Shown piece by piece: positions 8,118 to 16,841 of a stretch of DNA of 64,000 nt. Under the pieces are notes generated by a model. The model was given only the letters and a program-made list of their open reading frames with translations. It was not told the DNA's origin and searched no databases. The DNA is from Glycomyces sp. YM15 (GTDB lineage Bacteria; Actinomycetota; Actinomycetes; Mycobacteriales; Micromonosporaceae), in assembly GCF_016918015.1 (NCBI RefSeq), contig NZ_JAERMK010000009.1, positions 62,001 to 126,000 on the forward strand, read 5' to 3'. Position 1 is the first letter of the stretch. Every line of letters begins with the position of its first letter. A program made the translations under genes and the position numbers.

Positions 8118-9341
8118 TTACTTGGCGGCGATCGCCTTGGCGAGGTTCTCCGACAGCGTGTCGAGGAACTCGTCGGTGGTCTGCCATTCGGCCTCGGGGC
8201 CGATGAGGAGCGCCAGGTCCTTGGTCATCTTGCCGCCCTCGACGGTGTCGATGACGACCTTCTCGAGCTCGTTCGCGAAGCCGGTGACCTCGGGGGTGCC
8301 GTCGAGCTTGCCGCGGTGGGCCAGGCCCCGGGTCCACGCGAAGATCGAGGCGATCGGGTTGGTCGAGGTCTTCTTGCCGGCCTGGTGCTGGCGGTAGTGG
8401 CGGGTCACGGTGCCGTGGGCGGCCTCGGCCTCGACGGTCTTGCCGTCGGGGGTCATGAGCACGGAGGTCATGAGGCCGAGCGAGCCGAAGCCCTGCGCGA
8501 CGATGTCGGACTGGACGTCGCCGTCGTAGTTCTTGCAGGCCCAGACGTAGCCGCCCTGCCACTTGAGCGCCGCGGCGACCATGTCGTCGATGAGGCGGTG
8601 CTCGTAGGTGAGGCCCTTGGCCTCGAAGTCGGCCTTGTAGTCGTTGTCGAAGATCTCCTGGAAGGTGTCCTTGAACATGCCGTCGTAGGCCTTCAGGATG
8701 GTGTTCTTGGTGGACATGTACACCGGGTAGTTCCGGGCCAGGCCGTAGCGGAACGAGGCGTGGGCGAAGTCCTCGATGGACTTCTTGAAGTTGTACATGC
8801 TCAGGGCGACGCCGCCGCCCTCCGGGTAGCGGGCGACCTCGAACTCCATGGGCTCGGTGCCGTCGTCCGGGGTGAAGGTGACGGTGAGGGTGCCGGGGCG
8901 GTCGACCTTGAAGTCGGTGGCGCGGTACTGGTCGCCGAAGGCGTGGCGGCCGACGATGATCGGCTCGGTCCAGCCCGGGACCAGGCGCGGTACGTTGCTC
9001 ATGATGATCGGCTCGCGGAAGATGGTGCCGCCGAGGATGTTGCGGATGGTGCCGTTCGGGGAGCGCCACATCTTCTTGAGCCCGAACTCTTCGACGCGGG
9101 CCTCGTCGGGGGTGATGGTGGCGCACTTGACGCCGACGTTGTACTGGCTGATCGCGTTGGCGGCGTCGACCGTGACCTGGTCGTCGGTGGCGTCGCGGTG
9201 CTCGATGGAGAGGTCGTAGTACTTGAGGTCCACGTCCAGGTAGGGGTGGATCAGCTCGTCCTTGATCTTGCTCCAGATGATGCGGGTCATCTCGTCGCCG
9301 TCGAGCTCGACGACCGGGTTCGCAACCTTGATCTTCGCCAT
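8118..9341 (-). CDS. icd: NADP-dependent isocitrate dehydrogenase (eukaryotic-type subfamily II)
   Basis: 407 residues, full length for the homodimeric IDH1-like subfamily. The N-terminus [20 protein letters not shown], the substrate loop [19 protein letters not shown], and [13 protein letters not shown] are diagnostic. The conserved acidic metal-binding region ([23 protein letters not shown]) and the coenzyme loop [15 protein letters not shown] follow. It converts isocitrate to 2-oxoglutarate with NADP+ in the citric-acid cycle in the cytoplasm. ATG at 9341 has an AGGAGAGG ribosome-binding site. It is monocistronic, with its own terminator and a divergent promoter region shared with the peptide ABC operon. 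Confidence 0.97.
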   Translation of the reverse strand: MAKIKVANPVVELDGDEMTRIIWSKIKDELIHPYLDVDLKYYDLSIEHRDATDDQVTVDAANAISQYNVGVKCATITPDEARVEEFGLKKMWRSPNGTIRNILGGTIFREPIIMSNVPRLVPGWTEPIIVGRHAFGDQYRATDFKVDRPGTLTVTFTPDDGTEPMEFEVARYPEGGGVALSMYNFKKSIEDFAHASFRYGLARNYPVYMSTKNTILKAYDGMFKDTFQEIFDNDYKADFEAKGLTYEHRLIDDMVAAALKWQGGYVWACKNYDGDVQSDIVAQGFGSLGLMTSVLMTPDGKTVEAEAAHGTVTRHYRQHQAGKKTSTNPIASIFAWTRGLAHRGKLDGTPEVTGFANELEKVVIDTVEGGKMTKDLALLIGPEAEWQTTDEFLDTLSENLAKAIAAK

Positions 9342-9420
9342 AGTCTCGCTACCTCTCCTCGCGCCTACCTGCGCCTGGGTTGACTGCGCCGCTAGTGGGC
9401 GCCGGAGCCATCGCCCCTAA

Positions 9421-9436
9421 CAGTACGAGCGTACTG
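9421..9436. promoter_or_regulatory. 16-bp palindrome upstream of icd
   Basis: CAGTAC-GAGC-GTACTG is a perfect 6-4-6 inverted repeat 80 nt ahead of the icd start. It is a candidate operator for icd. The protein that would bind it is unknown. Confidence 0.4.
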
Positions 9437-9557
9437 GCTTTACCGTGGAGAGCCGCGCCCGGCCCCGGGAGTCAATGGTCACAGCACGGGCGCGCCGATA
9501 ACGATTCCGTCTCAAGGCTGGCGTGCGCAGGGTCACGACGGGTAGCTTCTCTAACTA

Positions 9558-9581
9558 GAAACAATCTTTCCAATTTGTTTC
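9558..9581. promoter_or_regulatory. Inverted repeat in the AT-rich leader of the ABC uptake operon
   Basis: GAAACAA and TTGTTTC arms separated by 11 nt, about 75 nt before the first permease start. The low GC and symmetry suggest a regulator site, possibly substrate-responsive. Confidence 0.4.
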
Positions 9582-9655
9582 GCCCCCCGTCGTCCGAGGC
9601 TCACCGGCTCTTCTCGAGCCGGAGTCCCGATTAGCGCACGAAGGAGTGCCCCGAG

Positions 9656-10753
9656 GTGACCGCACCTGCCGCACCCCCTCCCCAACGCCGCGTTGAGGAA
9701 CGTACGCCGCCCCGCACCGCCGCCCGCGTGGTCCGGCGCGTGTGGACCTCCTACGTCTTCCGCCGCGTCCTGCAGTCCGTGTTCGTGGTCTGGCTCGTCG
9801 CCACCATCACCTTCATGCTCATGCAGCTCATGCCGGGCGACCCGATCGAGATCATGGCCGGCCGCCTCAACAGCTCGGGCATGTCGCACGACCAGGCCAT
9901 GGCCACCGCCGCGAACATCGTGAGCTACGACCCGGACGCGAGCGCCTGGTCGCAGTACCTCGGCTTCCTCAAGGGCCTGGTCACGCTGGACCTGGGCAAC
10001 TCGCTCACCAGCCCCAGCACCTCGGTCTTCGAGCACGTCATGGAATACCTGCCCTGGACGCTCTTCGCCGTCGGCACCGGCATCGTCCTGGCCGCCGTCA
10101 TCGGCCTCTCGGTCGGCATGGCCACGGCCTACCGGCGCGGCTCGGTCCTCGACCACACCATGACCTCGGTCGGCTCCTTCCTCACCGGCGTGCCGAACTA
10201 CATCCTCATCGCCGCGGTGGTCGTCCTCGGCTACACAGTGCTGGGGATCCTGCCGTTCCTCGACATGCGGGGCCGCGTCACGGCGGGCGTCGAACCCGGC
10301 TTCGACCCGGTGTTCTTCGGCGACGCGCTCTTCCACGCGATCCTGCCGATCATCGCCTTCGCGTTCACCTCCACCGGCGCGTTCATGCTCAACATGAAAG
10401 CCGCGACCACCGAGGTGCTCACCGAGGACTACGTCACGGTGGCCCGCGCCCGCGGCCTCAAGCCCGGCCGCATCAGCCGCAACTACGTGGGCCGCAACGC
10501 CCTGCTGCCGGTGGTCCCGCAGATCGCCCTCCAGCTGGGGATGCTCGTGGGCGGCTCGATCGTCATCGAGCAGATCCTCAACTACCCCGGGGTCGGCCAG
10601 ATGCTGATGCAGGCCATCGGCAACCGCGACTACCCGGTGGTGCAGGCCGCCGTCATCATCCTCGCCACCTCGGTGGTCATCACGAGCCTCATCGTGGACC
10701 TCCTGCTGGTGAAGATCGACCCGCGCATCAAGTCCGAGAACCAGGAGGCGTGA
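9656..10753 (+). CDS. ABC uptake permease, DppB/OppB type
   Basis: 365 residues. About 30 polar Pro/Arg-rich residues lead into the classic DppB-like N-terminus (YVFRRVLQSVFVVWLVATIT, then LMPGDPIEIM). Six membrane helices follow, with the EAA-loop motif ATTEVLTEDYVTVARARGLK (about 251-270) that docks onto the ATPase. GTG at 9656 is chosen because AAGGAG sits nine nt upstream. This family imports peptides, nickel chelates or oligosaccharides using a dedicated binding protein. First gene of a five-gene operon (permease, permease, ATPase, ATPase, binding protein). Confidence 0.93.
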   Translation: MTAPAAPPPQRRVEERTPPRTAARVVRRVWTSYVFRRVLQSVFVVWLVATITFMLMQLMPGDPIEIMAGRLNSSGMSHDQAMATAANIVSYDPDASAWSQYLGFLKGLVTLDLGNSLTSPSTSVFEHVMEYLPWTLFAVGTGIVLAAVIGLSVGMATAYRRGSVLDHTMTSVGSFLTGVPNYILIAAVVVLGYTVLGILPFLDMRGRVTAGVEPGFDPVFFGDALFHAILPIIAFAFTSTGAFMLNMKAATTEVLTEDYVTVARARGLKPGRISRNYVGRNALLPVVPQIALQLGMLVGGSIVIEQILNYPGVGQMLMQAIGNRDYPVVQAAVIILATSVVITSLIVDLLLVKIDPRIKSENQEA

Positions 10754-10755
10754 GC

Positions 10756-11655
10756 ATGACCGCCGTCGAAGCGCCGGCCGCGAAGCCCCGCCGCACGTTC
10801 CGGGAGAGCACGCTGGGCCAGATCTGGACCGGGCTCACCCGCTCCCCCGCCGGTTTCGCCGGCACCGTACTCGTGCTCGCCATCGTCGGGTTCTCCTTCA
10901 TCGGCCCGCTCGTGGTCGACCAGGACAACCCGACCGACACCTCGATGATCTGGACCGCGCCCTCGGGCGAGCACTGGCTCGGCACCCAGTACGAAGGCAA
11001 GGACACCTTCACGATCCTGGTGAACTCCGGGGCGGAACCGATCTGGGTCGGCGGCATGGCCGCCACGATGGCGGTCATCGTGGCCGTCGTCCTCGGTTCG
11101 ATCGCCGGGTACTTCCGCGGCAGGATCGACGCGCTCCTGCTGCAGCTCACGGACGTCACCGTCACGATCCCGCAGTTCCTGCTCATGATCGCGGTCGTCG
11201 CGTTCTTCGAGGACATCCCGCCGTGGGGCGTGGCGATCGTGGTGGGCTCCACCATGTGGGCGTTCCTGTTCCGGTCCATCCGGGCGCAGGTCATGTCCCT
11301 CAAGGAACGCGAGTTCGTCGAAGCCGCGAAGCTCCAGCACCTCGGCACGATGCGGATCGTCTTTCGGGAGATCCTGCCGAACATGGCCGGGTTCATCTTC
11401 GTGAACTTCGTGATCGCCGTCAACCAGGCCATCTACGCCATCGTCGGCCTCTACGTCCTGGGCCTCATGCCCTCGGGCACCCCCAACTGGGGCTTGATGA
11501 TCCACCTGTCGTGGCAGAACAACTTCTTCCTCCTCCCGGTCGCGATGCCGTACGTGCTCGCGCCGCTGCTCATGATCGTGCTCTTCACGATCGGCCTCGT
11601 CACCATGGGACGCGGCCTCGACCAGGCGCTCAACCCGCGTCTGAGGGATAGGTGA
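10756..11655 (+). CDS. ABC uptake permease, DppC/OppC type
   Basis: 299 residues starting at ATG 10756, three nt past the upstream stop, with AGGAGG seven nt before it. It has an N-terminal OppC_N segment (STLGQIWTGLTRSPAGFAGT), then a periplasmic stretch with EHWLGTQYEGKDTF typical of DppC proteins. The transmembrane domain carries the EAA-loop LKEREFVEAAKLQHLG, which contacts an ATPase subunit. It pairs with the DppB-like protein to form the membrane channel. The much longer open frame in this phase that begins inside the upstream gene is not coding. Confidence 0.93.
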   Translation: MTAVEAPAAKPRRTFRESTLGQIWTGLTRSPAGFAGTVLVLAIVGFSFIGPLVVDQDNPTDTSMIWTAPSGEHWLGTQYEGKDTFTILVNSGAEPIWVGGMAATMAVIVAVVLGSIAGYFRGRIDALLLQLTDVTVTIPQFLLMIAVVAFFEDIPPWGVAIVVGSTMWAFLFRSIRAQVMSLKEREFVEAAKLQHLGTMRIVFREILPNMAGFIFVNFVIAVNQAIYAIVGLYVLGLMPSGTPNWGLMIHLSWQNNFFLLPVAMPYVLAPLLMIVLFTIGLVTMGRGLDQALNPRLRDR

Positions 11656-11659
11656 GACC

Positions 11660-12748
11660 ATGACCGACCCGATTCTCAGCGTCCGCGACCTCTCGATCGC
11701 GTACAAGACCGGCCGCAAGGAGTCGGTGACCGCCGTCAGCGGCATCGACCTGGACCTCTACGAAAGGCAGTCCCTCGCGCTCGTCGGCGAGTCCGGCTGC
11801 GGCAAGACCACGCTCGGCCTGGGCCTGCTGCGCCTGCTGCCGGGCCTGGGCGAGATCACCTCCGGCTCCCTGACGTACCGGTTGAAGGACGGCTCCACGG
11901 CGGACCTCCTGAAGATGAAGCCCGAGCAGTTGCGCCGCTTCCGCTGGGCCGAGGCCGCGATGGTCTTCCAAGGCGCGATGAACGCCTTCAACCCGGTCAT
12001 CAAGATCGTCGACCACTTCGCCGACACGCTCCGCGACCACTCGGACGGCAAGCGGAAGTGGACGAAGGCCGCCGTCGAGGCCCGCGCCGGGGAGCTCCTG
12101 GAGACCGTGCGGCTCGACCCCGACCGGGTGCTCCAGTCCTACCCGCACGAACTGTCGGGCGGCATGAAGCAGCGCGCCCTCATCGCGCTCGCCATCGCCC
12201 TCGACCCGCAGGTGCTCGTCCTCGACGAGCCCACCACGGCCCTCGACCTGCTCACCCAGCGCTCGATCGTGCAGCAGCTCCACGAGCTCCGCAAGAAGTT
12301 CGGCTTCACGATGGTGTTCATCACCCACGACCTCGGCCTCGCCGCCGAGCTCGCCGACCGGGTCGCCACCATGTACGCCGGCCGCATCATCGAGACCGGC
12401 TCGGCCCGCGACATCTTCTACGAGCCCAAGCACCCGTACACGGCCGGACTCATCAACGCCGTCATGCCCGTCAAGGGCCTCCGCCCGCAGCTGGAGTCGA
12501 TCCCCGGCTACCCGCCGAGCCTCAAGGCCATGCCGAGCGGCTGCGCGTTCCACCCGCGGTGCGCGTTCGCCACCGACGCGTGCAAGAACGAGCGGATCGA
12601 CCTCGACCTGCTCACCGAACGCCCGCTCGGCATGAGCCACACGGCCGCGTGCCTCCACCACGACCAGGTCCGCTTCGAGCGCAAGTGCACTGACACGAGC
12701 GCTGCGCGGCCTGCGAGCATCGTCGAAAGCGAGACCGCCGATGTCTGA
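11660..12748 (+). CDS. ABC uptake ATPase, DppD/OppD type
   Basis: 362 residues. Walker A GESGCGKTT (about 45), Q-loop MVFQGAMNAFNPV, signature LSGGMKQRALIAL (about 165), Walker B VLVLDEPTTALD and the switch His in FITHDLG are all intact. The C-terminal oligo_HPY extension carries the usual Cys-rich GCAFHPRCAFATDAC. It hydrolyses ATP to power the DppBC-like channel at the inner face of the membrane. It starts four nt after the upstream gene and overlaps the next ATPase gene by 8 nt. Confidence 0.94.
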   Translation: MTDPILSVRDLSIAYKTGRKESVTAVSGIDLDLYERQSLALVGESGCGKTTLGLGLLRLLPGLGEITSGSLTYRLKDGSTADLLKMKPEQLRRFRWAEAAMVFQGAMNAFNPVIKIVDHFADTLRDHSDGKRKWTKAAVEARAGELLETVRLDPDRVLQSYPHELSGGMKQRALIALAIALDPQVLVLDEPTTALDLLTQRSIVQQLHELRKKFGFTMVFITHDLGLAAELADRVATMYAGRIIETGSARDIFYEPKHPYTAGLINAVMPVKGLRPQLESIPGYPPSLKAMPSGCAFHPRCAFATDACKNERIDLDLLTERPLGMSHTAACLHHDQVRFERKCTDTSAARPASIVESETADV

Positions 12749-13811
12749 GACACCGCTGCTGAAGCTGTCGGGCCTGGAGCAGGTCTTCGACACCCGCAAG
12801 GGCCCGGTCGCCGCCGTCGGCGGCGTCGACCTCGAAGTCAAGGCCGGCAAGGTCCTGTGCCTGGTCGGCGAGTCCGGCTGCGGCAAGACCACGACCGCCC
12901 GCGCGGCCGCCGGGATCACCCGGCCCACGAGCGGCGCCGTCGAGTTCCGCGGCAAGCCCCTGACCGCGATGAACGCGGCCGAACGAACCGAATACCGGCG
13001 CTCGGTGCAGTACATCCACCAGGACCCGTACGCCGCACTGAACCCGACGCGCACCGTCTACTCGACGCTCACCGCCGGACTCAAGCGGCACGGACTGGTC
13101 AAGGGCCGCACCGAAGCCCGCGCCAAAGCCGCCGAACTGCTGCGGCTCGTGGACCTCACCCCGCCCGAGTCCTACCTGGACGCCTACCCGCACCAGCTGT
13201 CGGGCGGCCAACGCCAGCGCGTCAACGTCGCGCGGTCGCTGGCGATGGACCCGAAACTGCTCATCTGCGACGAGTCGACGTCCATGCTGGACGTCTCGAT
13301 CCGGGTGAGCCTGCTCAACACCCTCGGGCGGCTGCGCGACGAGCTCGACGTCGGCTTCCTGTTCATCACCCACGACCTGGCCGTCGCGAAGTACTTCGCG
13401 TGGGACGGCGAGATCGCGGTCATGTACCTGGGGAAGGTCGTCGAGCACGGCCCGACCCCGGAGGTCATCGGGAACCCCCAGCACCCGTACACCAAGGCGC
13501 TCATCGGCGCGGTGTGCGAGCCGGACCCGGACCTCGCGAAGGCGAACCGCTCAGCGGAGCAGCTCCGCTCGGCGGAGATCCCGAGCCTGCACGACCTGCC
13601 CGCCGGGTGCGCCTTCCACCCGCGGTGCCCGGCATTCGAGCCGGGCGTGTGCGACGGCGAGCGGCCGCTCCTGCAGCTCGCCGAGCGAAGGAACGTGGCG
13701 TGCCACGTGGTCGCGCGCGACCGCCGGCGGGCCGCGGCGCCGGATGACCGGACGCTCACCTTCGACGCCGTACCCGGCTCGCGGCGCCCCGAACCCGAAT
13801 CAGCCATCTGA
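12741..13811 (+). CDS. ABC uptake ATPase, DppF/OppF type
   Basis: 356 residues. Walker A GESGCGKTT, Q-loop YIHQDPYAALNP, signature LSGGQRQRVNVARSL and switch FITHDLAVAKY are present. The Walker B/D-loop reads ICDESTSMLD, where the usual Pro-Thr after Asp-Glu is Ser-Thr. The catalytic Asp and Glu are kept, so it should be active. The C-terminal oligo_HPY motif is GCAFHPRCPAFEPGVC. It starts inside the end of the DppD-like gene (8-nt overlap) and forms the second ATPase of the heterodimer. The last 30 residues are a variable polar tail. Confidence 0.93.
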   Translation: MSETPLLKLSGLEQVFDTRKGPVAAVGGVDLEVKAGKVLCLVGESGCGKTTTARAAAGITRPTSGAVEFRGKPLTAMNAAERTEYRRSVQYIHQDPYAALNPTRTVYSTLTAGLKRHGLVKGRTEARAKAAELLRLVDLTPPESYLDAYPHQLSGGQRQRVNVARSLAMDPKLLICDESTSMLDVSIRVSLLNTLGRLRDELDVGFLFITHDLAVAKYFAWDGEIAVMYLGKVVEHGPTPEVIGNPQHPYTKALIGAVCEPDPDLAKANRSAEQLRSAEIPSLHDLPAGCAFHPRCPAFEPGVCDGERPLLQLAERRNVACHVVARDRRRAAAPDDRTLTFDAVPGSRRPEPESAI

Positions 13812-13876
13812 CCTCGGTACCCCTGCTCCACCACAAGAACATCACTGCACTCTCTACTGATTGAAAGGAAACGGCG

Positions 13877-15658
13877 ATGACCTCTCAGCGATTCGAGCTC
13901 AGCCGACGCAACCTCATGCAGGCGGTCGGCCTCGGCGCCGGCGCCGTTGCGACCGCGGGCGTCCTCGGTGCCTGCCAGGCCGAAGGATCGGAAGGCGAAG
14001 GCGCCAGCGGCACCTTCGTCTACGTCTACCCGTTCGACATCACCACCCAGCACCACAACGCGGCGATCAACAACGCCGCCCTGCTGGTCCCGGCGCCCGT
14101 GGCGGAGCTGTTCCTGCCCCGCCCGGCGATCCTCGACTGGGACACCCTGGAGTGGATCCCGCAGCTGGCCGAGTCGGTCGAACTGGTCGACAAGACCCTC
14201 ACGATCAAGCTGCGCTCCGGTGTCAAGTGGACCGACGGCAACGCCGTCACCGCGAAGGACGTCGTGGGCACCATCTACCTGCAGAAGCTCAACGCCGCGC
14301 AGGGCACCGTCGGCTGGGACCAGCTGGTCTCGGCGACGGCCGACGACGACACCACGGTCACCGTCACGTACTCGGCGGCGTTCCCCGGCGTCGAGCACGG
14401 CGCGTTGAAGGCGCAGATCCTGCCGCACGCCCGCTACGGCGAGTGGATGGACGAGGCGCAGGGCCTGGTCGAGGCCGGTGCGGTGCAGGGCAGCCCGGAG
14501 CAGTCGGCGCTGGCGGAGAAGATCGCGGCCGTCGACTTCAAGGACGAGGACCCGATCACCAGCGGCGCCTACCAGTTCGACCAGATCGGCGAGACCGTCA
14601 TCTCGTTCAAGGTCCACCCGGACGGGCTGTTCGCCGACCAGGTGAAGTTCGCGAAGATCGAGGTCCAGAACGGCGACAACGCCGCCGCGGTGCAGATGCT
14701 GCTCTCGCAGGAGATCGACTACTGCACGCAGGTGCTGGGCGCGGCGGACCGCCAGACGATCGCGAGGGTCGAGGGGCTCAAGGAGCTGTCGACGCCGGGC
14801 TTCGACGGCATCGGCCTGATGCTCAACCAGGGCCGGTTCCCGGAGTTCGCCGACGCGCGGGTGCGCAAGGCGTTCATGTACATCCTCGACGGCGAGTCGA
14901 TCGGCGAGATCGCGAAGGGCAACGGCGGCTACTACATCCCGAACACGTACTCGGGTCTGCCCGACCCGCACGCGGAAGGCCTGTTCGACGACGTCGAGCT
15001 GGAGTACTACACGCCCGACCACGCGAAGGCGACCGCGCTGTTCGAAGAGGCCGGCTGGAAGAAAGAGTCCGACGGCTGGCACACCCCGGCGGGCGACCTG
15101 GCCGAGTACGCGATCATCGGCGTGGAAGGCTGGACCGACTTCGTGCTCTCCGGTGAGCAGGCCGCGGCCCAGCTCAAGGAGTTCGGACTCCAGGTCACCT
15201 ACAAGAGCGTCCCGGAGGACAACCCGTGGGGCATCTGGGGCACCGGCGACTTCGACATCGCGGTGCGCCAGTGGGCGAACCCGTTCGTGCCTTACGCCTA
15301 CGGCTCCTGGCAGATGGCGTGGTTCACCGACAACGCCGGCACCGCCGACAACGCGGGCATGGGCATCCCGACCGACGAGGTCGACTCCCCCAGCCAGGGC
15401 AAGGTGAACGTCGCCGAGGTGTTCCTCAAGTCCCAGCAGGGCACCGAGGAGGAGCAGGCCGCCGCGAACAAGACGCTCGGCATCGTGTTCAACGAGACCC
15501 TGCCGCGCCTGCCGCTGTTCCTGAACCAGCGCGTCAGCTACGGCATCGAGGGCGTCCGCGTGAAGGCGATCGACCCGGGCTCGTACGCGCTCAACGACGT
15601 CTACTTCGACAACCCGATCATGGTCCGCGTCCTCGACGGCGCCATCGAACCGGCGTAG
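13877..15658 (+). CDS. ABC uptake solute-binding lipoprotein, family 5 (SBP_bac_5)
   Basis: 593 residues. The N-terminus ELSRRNLMQAVGLGAGAV is a twin-arginine signal followed by lipobox LGAC (Cys about 35), so the protein is probably exported by Tat and lipidated. The mature part has the family 5 layout (TLTIKLRSGVKWTDGNAVTA, domain II, then a C-terminal lobe). It captures the substrate outside the cell and hands it to the DppBC-like channel. ATG at 13877 has AAAGGA eight nt upstream. It is the last gene of the operon after a 65-nt gap and before a strong terminator. Peptides are the default substrate guess. Family 5 proteins also bind oligosaccharides. Confidence 0.93.
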   Translation: MTSQRFELSRRNLMQAVGLGAGAVATAGVLGACQAEGSEGEGASGTFVYVYPFDITTQHHNAAINNAALLVPAPVAELFLPRPAILDWDTLEWIPQLAESVELVDKTLTIKLRSGVKWTDGNAVTAKDVVGTIYLQKLNAAQGTVGWDQLVSATADDDTTVTVTYSAAFPGVEHGALKAQILPHARYGEWMDEAQGLVEAGAVQGSPEQSALAEKIAAVDFKDEDPITSGAYQFDQIGETVISFKVHPDGLFADQVKFAKIEVQNGDNAAAVQMLLSQEIDYCTQVLGAADRQTIARVEGLKELSTPGFDGIGLMLNQGRFPEFADARVRKAFMYILDGESIGEIAKGNGGYYIPNTYSGLPDPHAEGLFDDVELEYYTPDHAKATALFEEAGWKKESDGWHTPAGDLAEYAIIGVEGWTDFVLSGEQAAAQLKEFGLQVTYKSVPEDNPWGIWGTGDFDIAVRQWANPFVPYAYGSWQMAWFTDNAGTADNAGMGIPTDEVDSPSQGKVNVAEVFLKSQQGTEEEQAAANKTLGIVFNETLPRLPLFLNQRVSYGIEGVRVKAIDPGSYALNDVYFDNPIMVRVLDGAIEPA

Positions 15659-15720
15659 TCCGCCTGCACGGGACCTGCCTTCCGTGCGGTCCAAGGGCCC
15701 GGCCCCCCCGCCGCGGCCCT

Positions 15721-15753
15721 GCTCCCCGGGCGACCTGCTCGCGCCCGGGGAGC
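15721..15753 (+). terminator. Terminator of the ABC uptake operon
   Basis: 12-bp perfect stem GCTCCCCGGGCG / CGCCCGGGGAGC with a 9-nt loop, 63 nt after the binding-protein stop. The tail CCTTGTCCCC is only weakly T-rich. Confidence 0.65.
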
Positions 15754-15865
15754 CCTTGTCCCCAATTGAAAACCAAGTGAATACAAGCTCGGACCGGGTC
15801 TACGACCCCGGCCCGGAGCCGCGCCAGACCGAGGCGGGTCCAGGCGCGGCGAACGAGAGAAGCAA

Positions 15866-15893
15866 GGCCCCGACCGGATTGCCGGTCGGGGCC
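15866..15893. terminator. Isolated hairpin
   Basis: Perfect 12-bp stem GGCCCCGACCGG / CCGGTCGGGGCC with a 4-nt loop. No gene ends nearby on either strand, apart from the ABC operon about 210 nt earlier. It may be a back-up terminator or the end of an unannotated transcript. Confidence 0.45.
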
Positions 15894-16095
15894 CTGCTGC
15901 ATGTTCGATTGCAGCGCAAAAGACCTTGGCGGCGAACAGGAGCGGAGCCCACACCATCAGCGCCGCCATGGATCTGCACACCGACGGCTTACCGGCGACG
16001 GCTGTCAGAGGAGCGAGTGTCCCGCTGTGCCTGAGAAACTCACCAACGGCCCTGAATCCGGCGACAAGCGTGAGCAGCGGCATTCCTGCCAGTCC

Positions 16096-16139
16096 TGCCG
16101 GTGTTCCGCCGGTGTTTCGCCTGTGTTTCGCCTGTCAAT
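16096..16139. repeat. Four 11-bp direct repeats, helically phased
   Basis: Units TGCCGGTGTTC, CGCCGGTGTTT, CGCCTGTGTTT and CGCCTGTCAAT follow one another without gaps. The 11-bp spacing, about one helical turn, places each unit on the same DNA face. This is typical of sites for cooperative binding upstream of a promoter. It lies 137 nt before the first secreted-protein gene. Confidence 0.55.
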
Positions 16140-16275
16140 AGGTCTCTTGTGCAGGAAGGATGGTCTCGAAGGCTCACTACACGCTCGATCCAGCCGCATT
16201 TCCAGATCGTTGAAGCGATCGGACCGGCCATTGTCTGATGAGCCTCCAAAGAACCCGCAAGGAAGAAGGTAGTTC

Positions 16276-16821
16276 ATGACCATCAGATCGAGACTGTGGG
16301 CTTCGCTGGCTGTGGCGCTCGCAATGATGCTCGCGGCCGGACTGGGAGTCGCCGGGCCTGCTGCGGCCGATTCCGGCACAGGCGATCTCGCCGCAGCAGA
16401 CGCTGCCGAGCTCGGCGCTCTGCTCGATGTCGAGTATATGCCGCAACCCGACGGCTATATCGAGATCACCGAGTACGAGAACGCCACTGAAATCACGATG
16501 GTCGCAGCAGATTGCGAGAGGACTGTGCGCGCGAACAAGCCCACGAAGTCCACGTCACGCATCCGCGGCAGCGGCTACTACAGCATCTCAGGGTGCGGCA
16601 GCAGCCCATATGAGGTCATCATCAGCCTCGAGATCTATGTCAACGGATACTGGCTGTCACAGCGCTCGTGGAGCTTCCTGACCTACCCCCCGATCAGTGG
16701 CGAGCCCAGCATCAGCACGCCCTGCAAAAGGGGGGGCTGGACCACCACGATGAACCTCACGAAGAACGGCAGCTCGGTTAAGTACCTGAGAAGCAACGCC
16801 CTGAACGTGACATCGTGCTGA
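16276..16821 (+). CDS. Small secreted protein with four cysteines, unknown
   Basis: 181 residues. MTIRSRLWASLAVALAMMLA and the following AGPAAA-DS form a Sec signal peptide with cleavage near residue 32. The mature protein has a short acidic pro-like stretch and then a Ser/Gly/Tyr-rich domain with four Cys (DCERT, GCGSS, PCKRGG, terminal TSC), which could form two disulfides. No enzyme motif is visible. ATG at 16276 follows an AAGGAAGAAGG ribosome site. Base composition is less GC-rich than the flanking operons. It is followed after 20 nt by a second secreted four-Cys protein, so the two probably form an operon and may act together outside the cell. Confidence 0.75.
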   Translation: MTIRSRLWASLAVALAMMLAAGLGVAGPAAADSGTGDLAAADAAELGALLDVEYMPQPDGYIEITEYENATEITMVAADCERTVRANKPTKSTSRIRGSGYYSISGCGSSPYEVIISLEIYVNGYWLSQRSWSFLTYPPISGEPSISTPCKRGGWTTTMNLTKNGSSVKYLRSNALNVTSC

Positions 16822-16841
16822 ACGGCCGAGAGGAGCAAACC

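Larger units (their letters stand above)
9342..9655. other. Divergent intergenic region between icd and the ABC uptake operon
   Basis: 314 nt without a gene. It has two inverted repeats (described separately) and an AT-rich stretch at about 9541-9585 that contrasts with the flanking GC. Both divergent promoters should lie here. No convincing -35/-10 pair could be chosen for either gene. Confidence 0.6.
15754..16275. other. Long intergenic region before the secreted-protein pair
   Basis: No convincing gene in about 520 nt on either strand. Open frames here lack family features. It contains a second strong hairpin, an 11-bp tandem repeat (both listed separately), and sequence noticeably richer in A/T than its surroundings. 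It marks the left edge of the accessory region. Confidence 0.5.

Noticed and set aside
6201-9383. 1060-aa plus-strand frame across the dehydrogenase, cytidylyltransferase and icd genes
   Set aside because: It is antisense to three well-recognised enzymes and contains no family motif.
15601-16083. Minus-strand 160-aa frame after the ABC operon
   Set aside because: Its first residues look membrane-like, but it overlaps the binding-protein gene end and two hairpins, and becomes low-complexity. No ribosome site.
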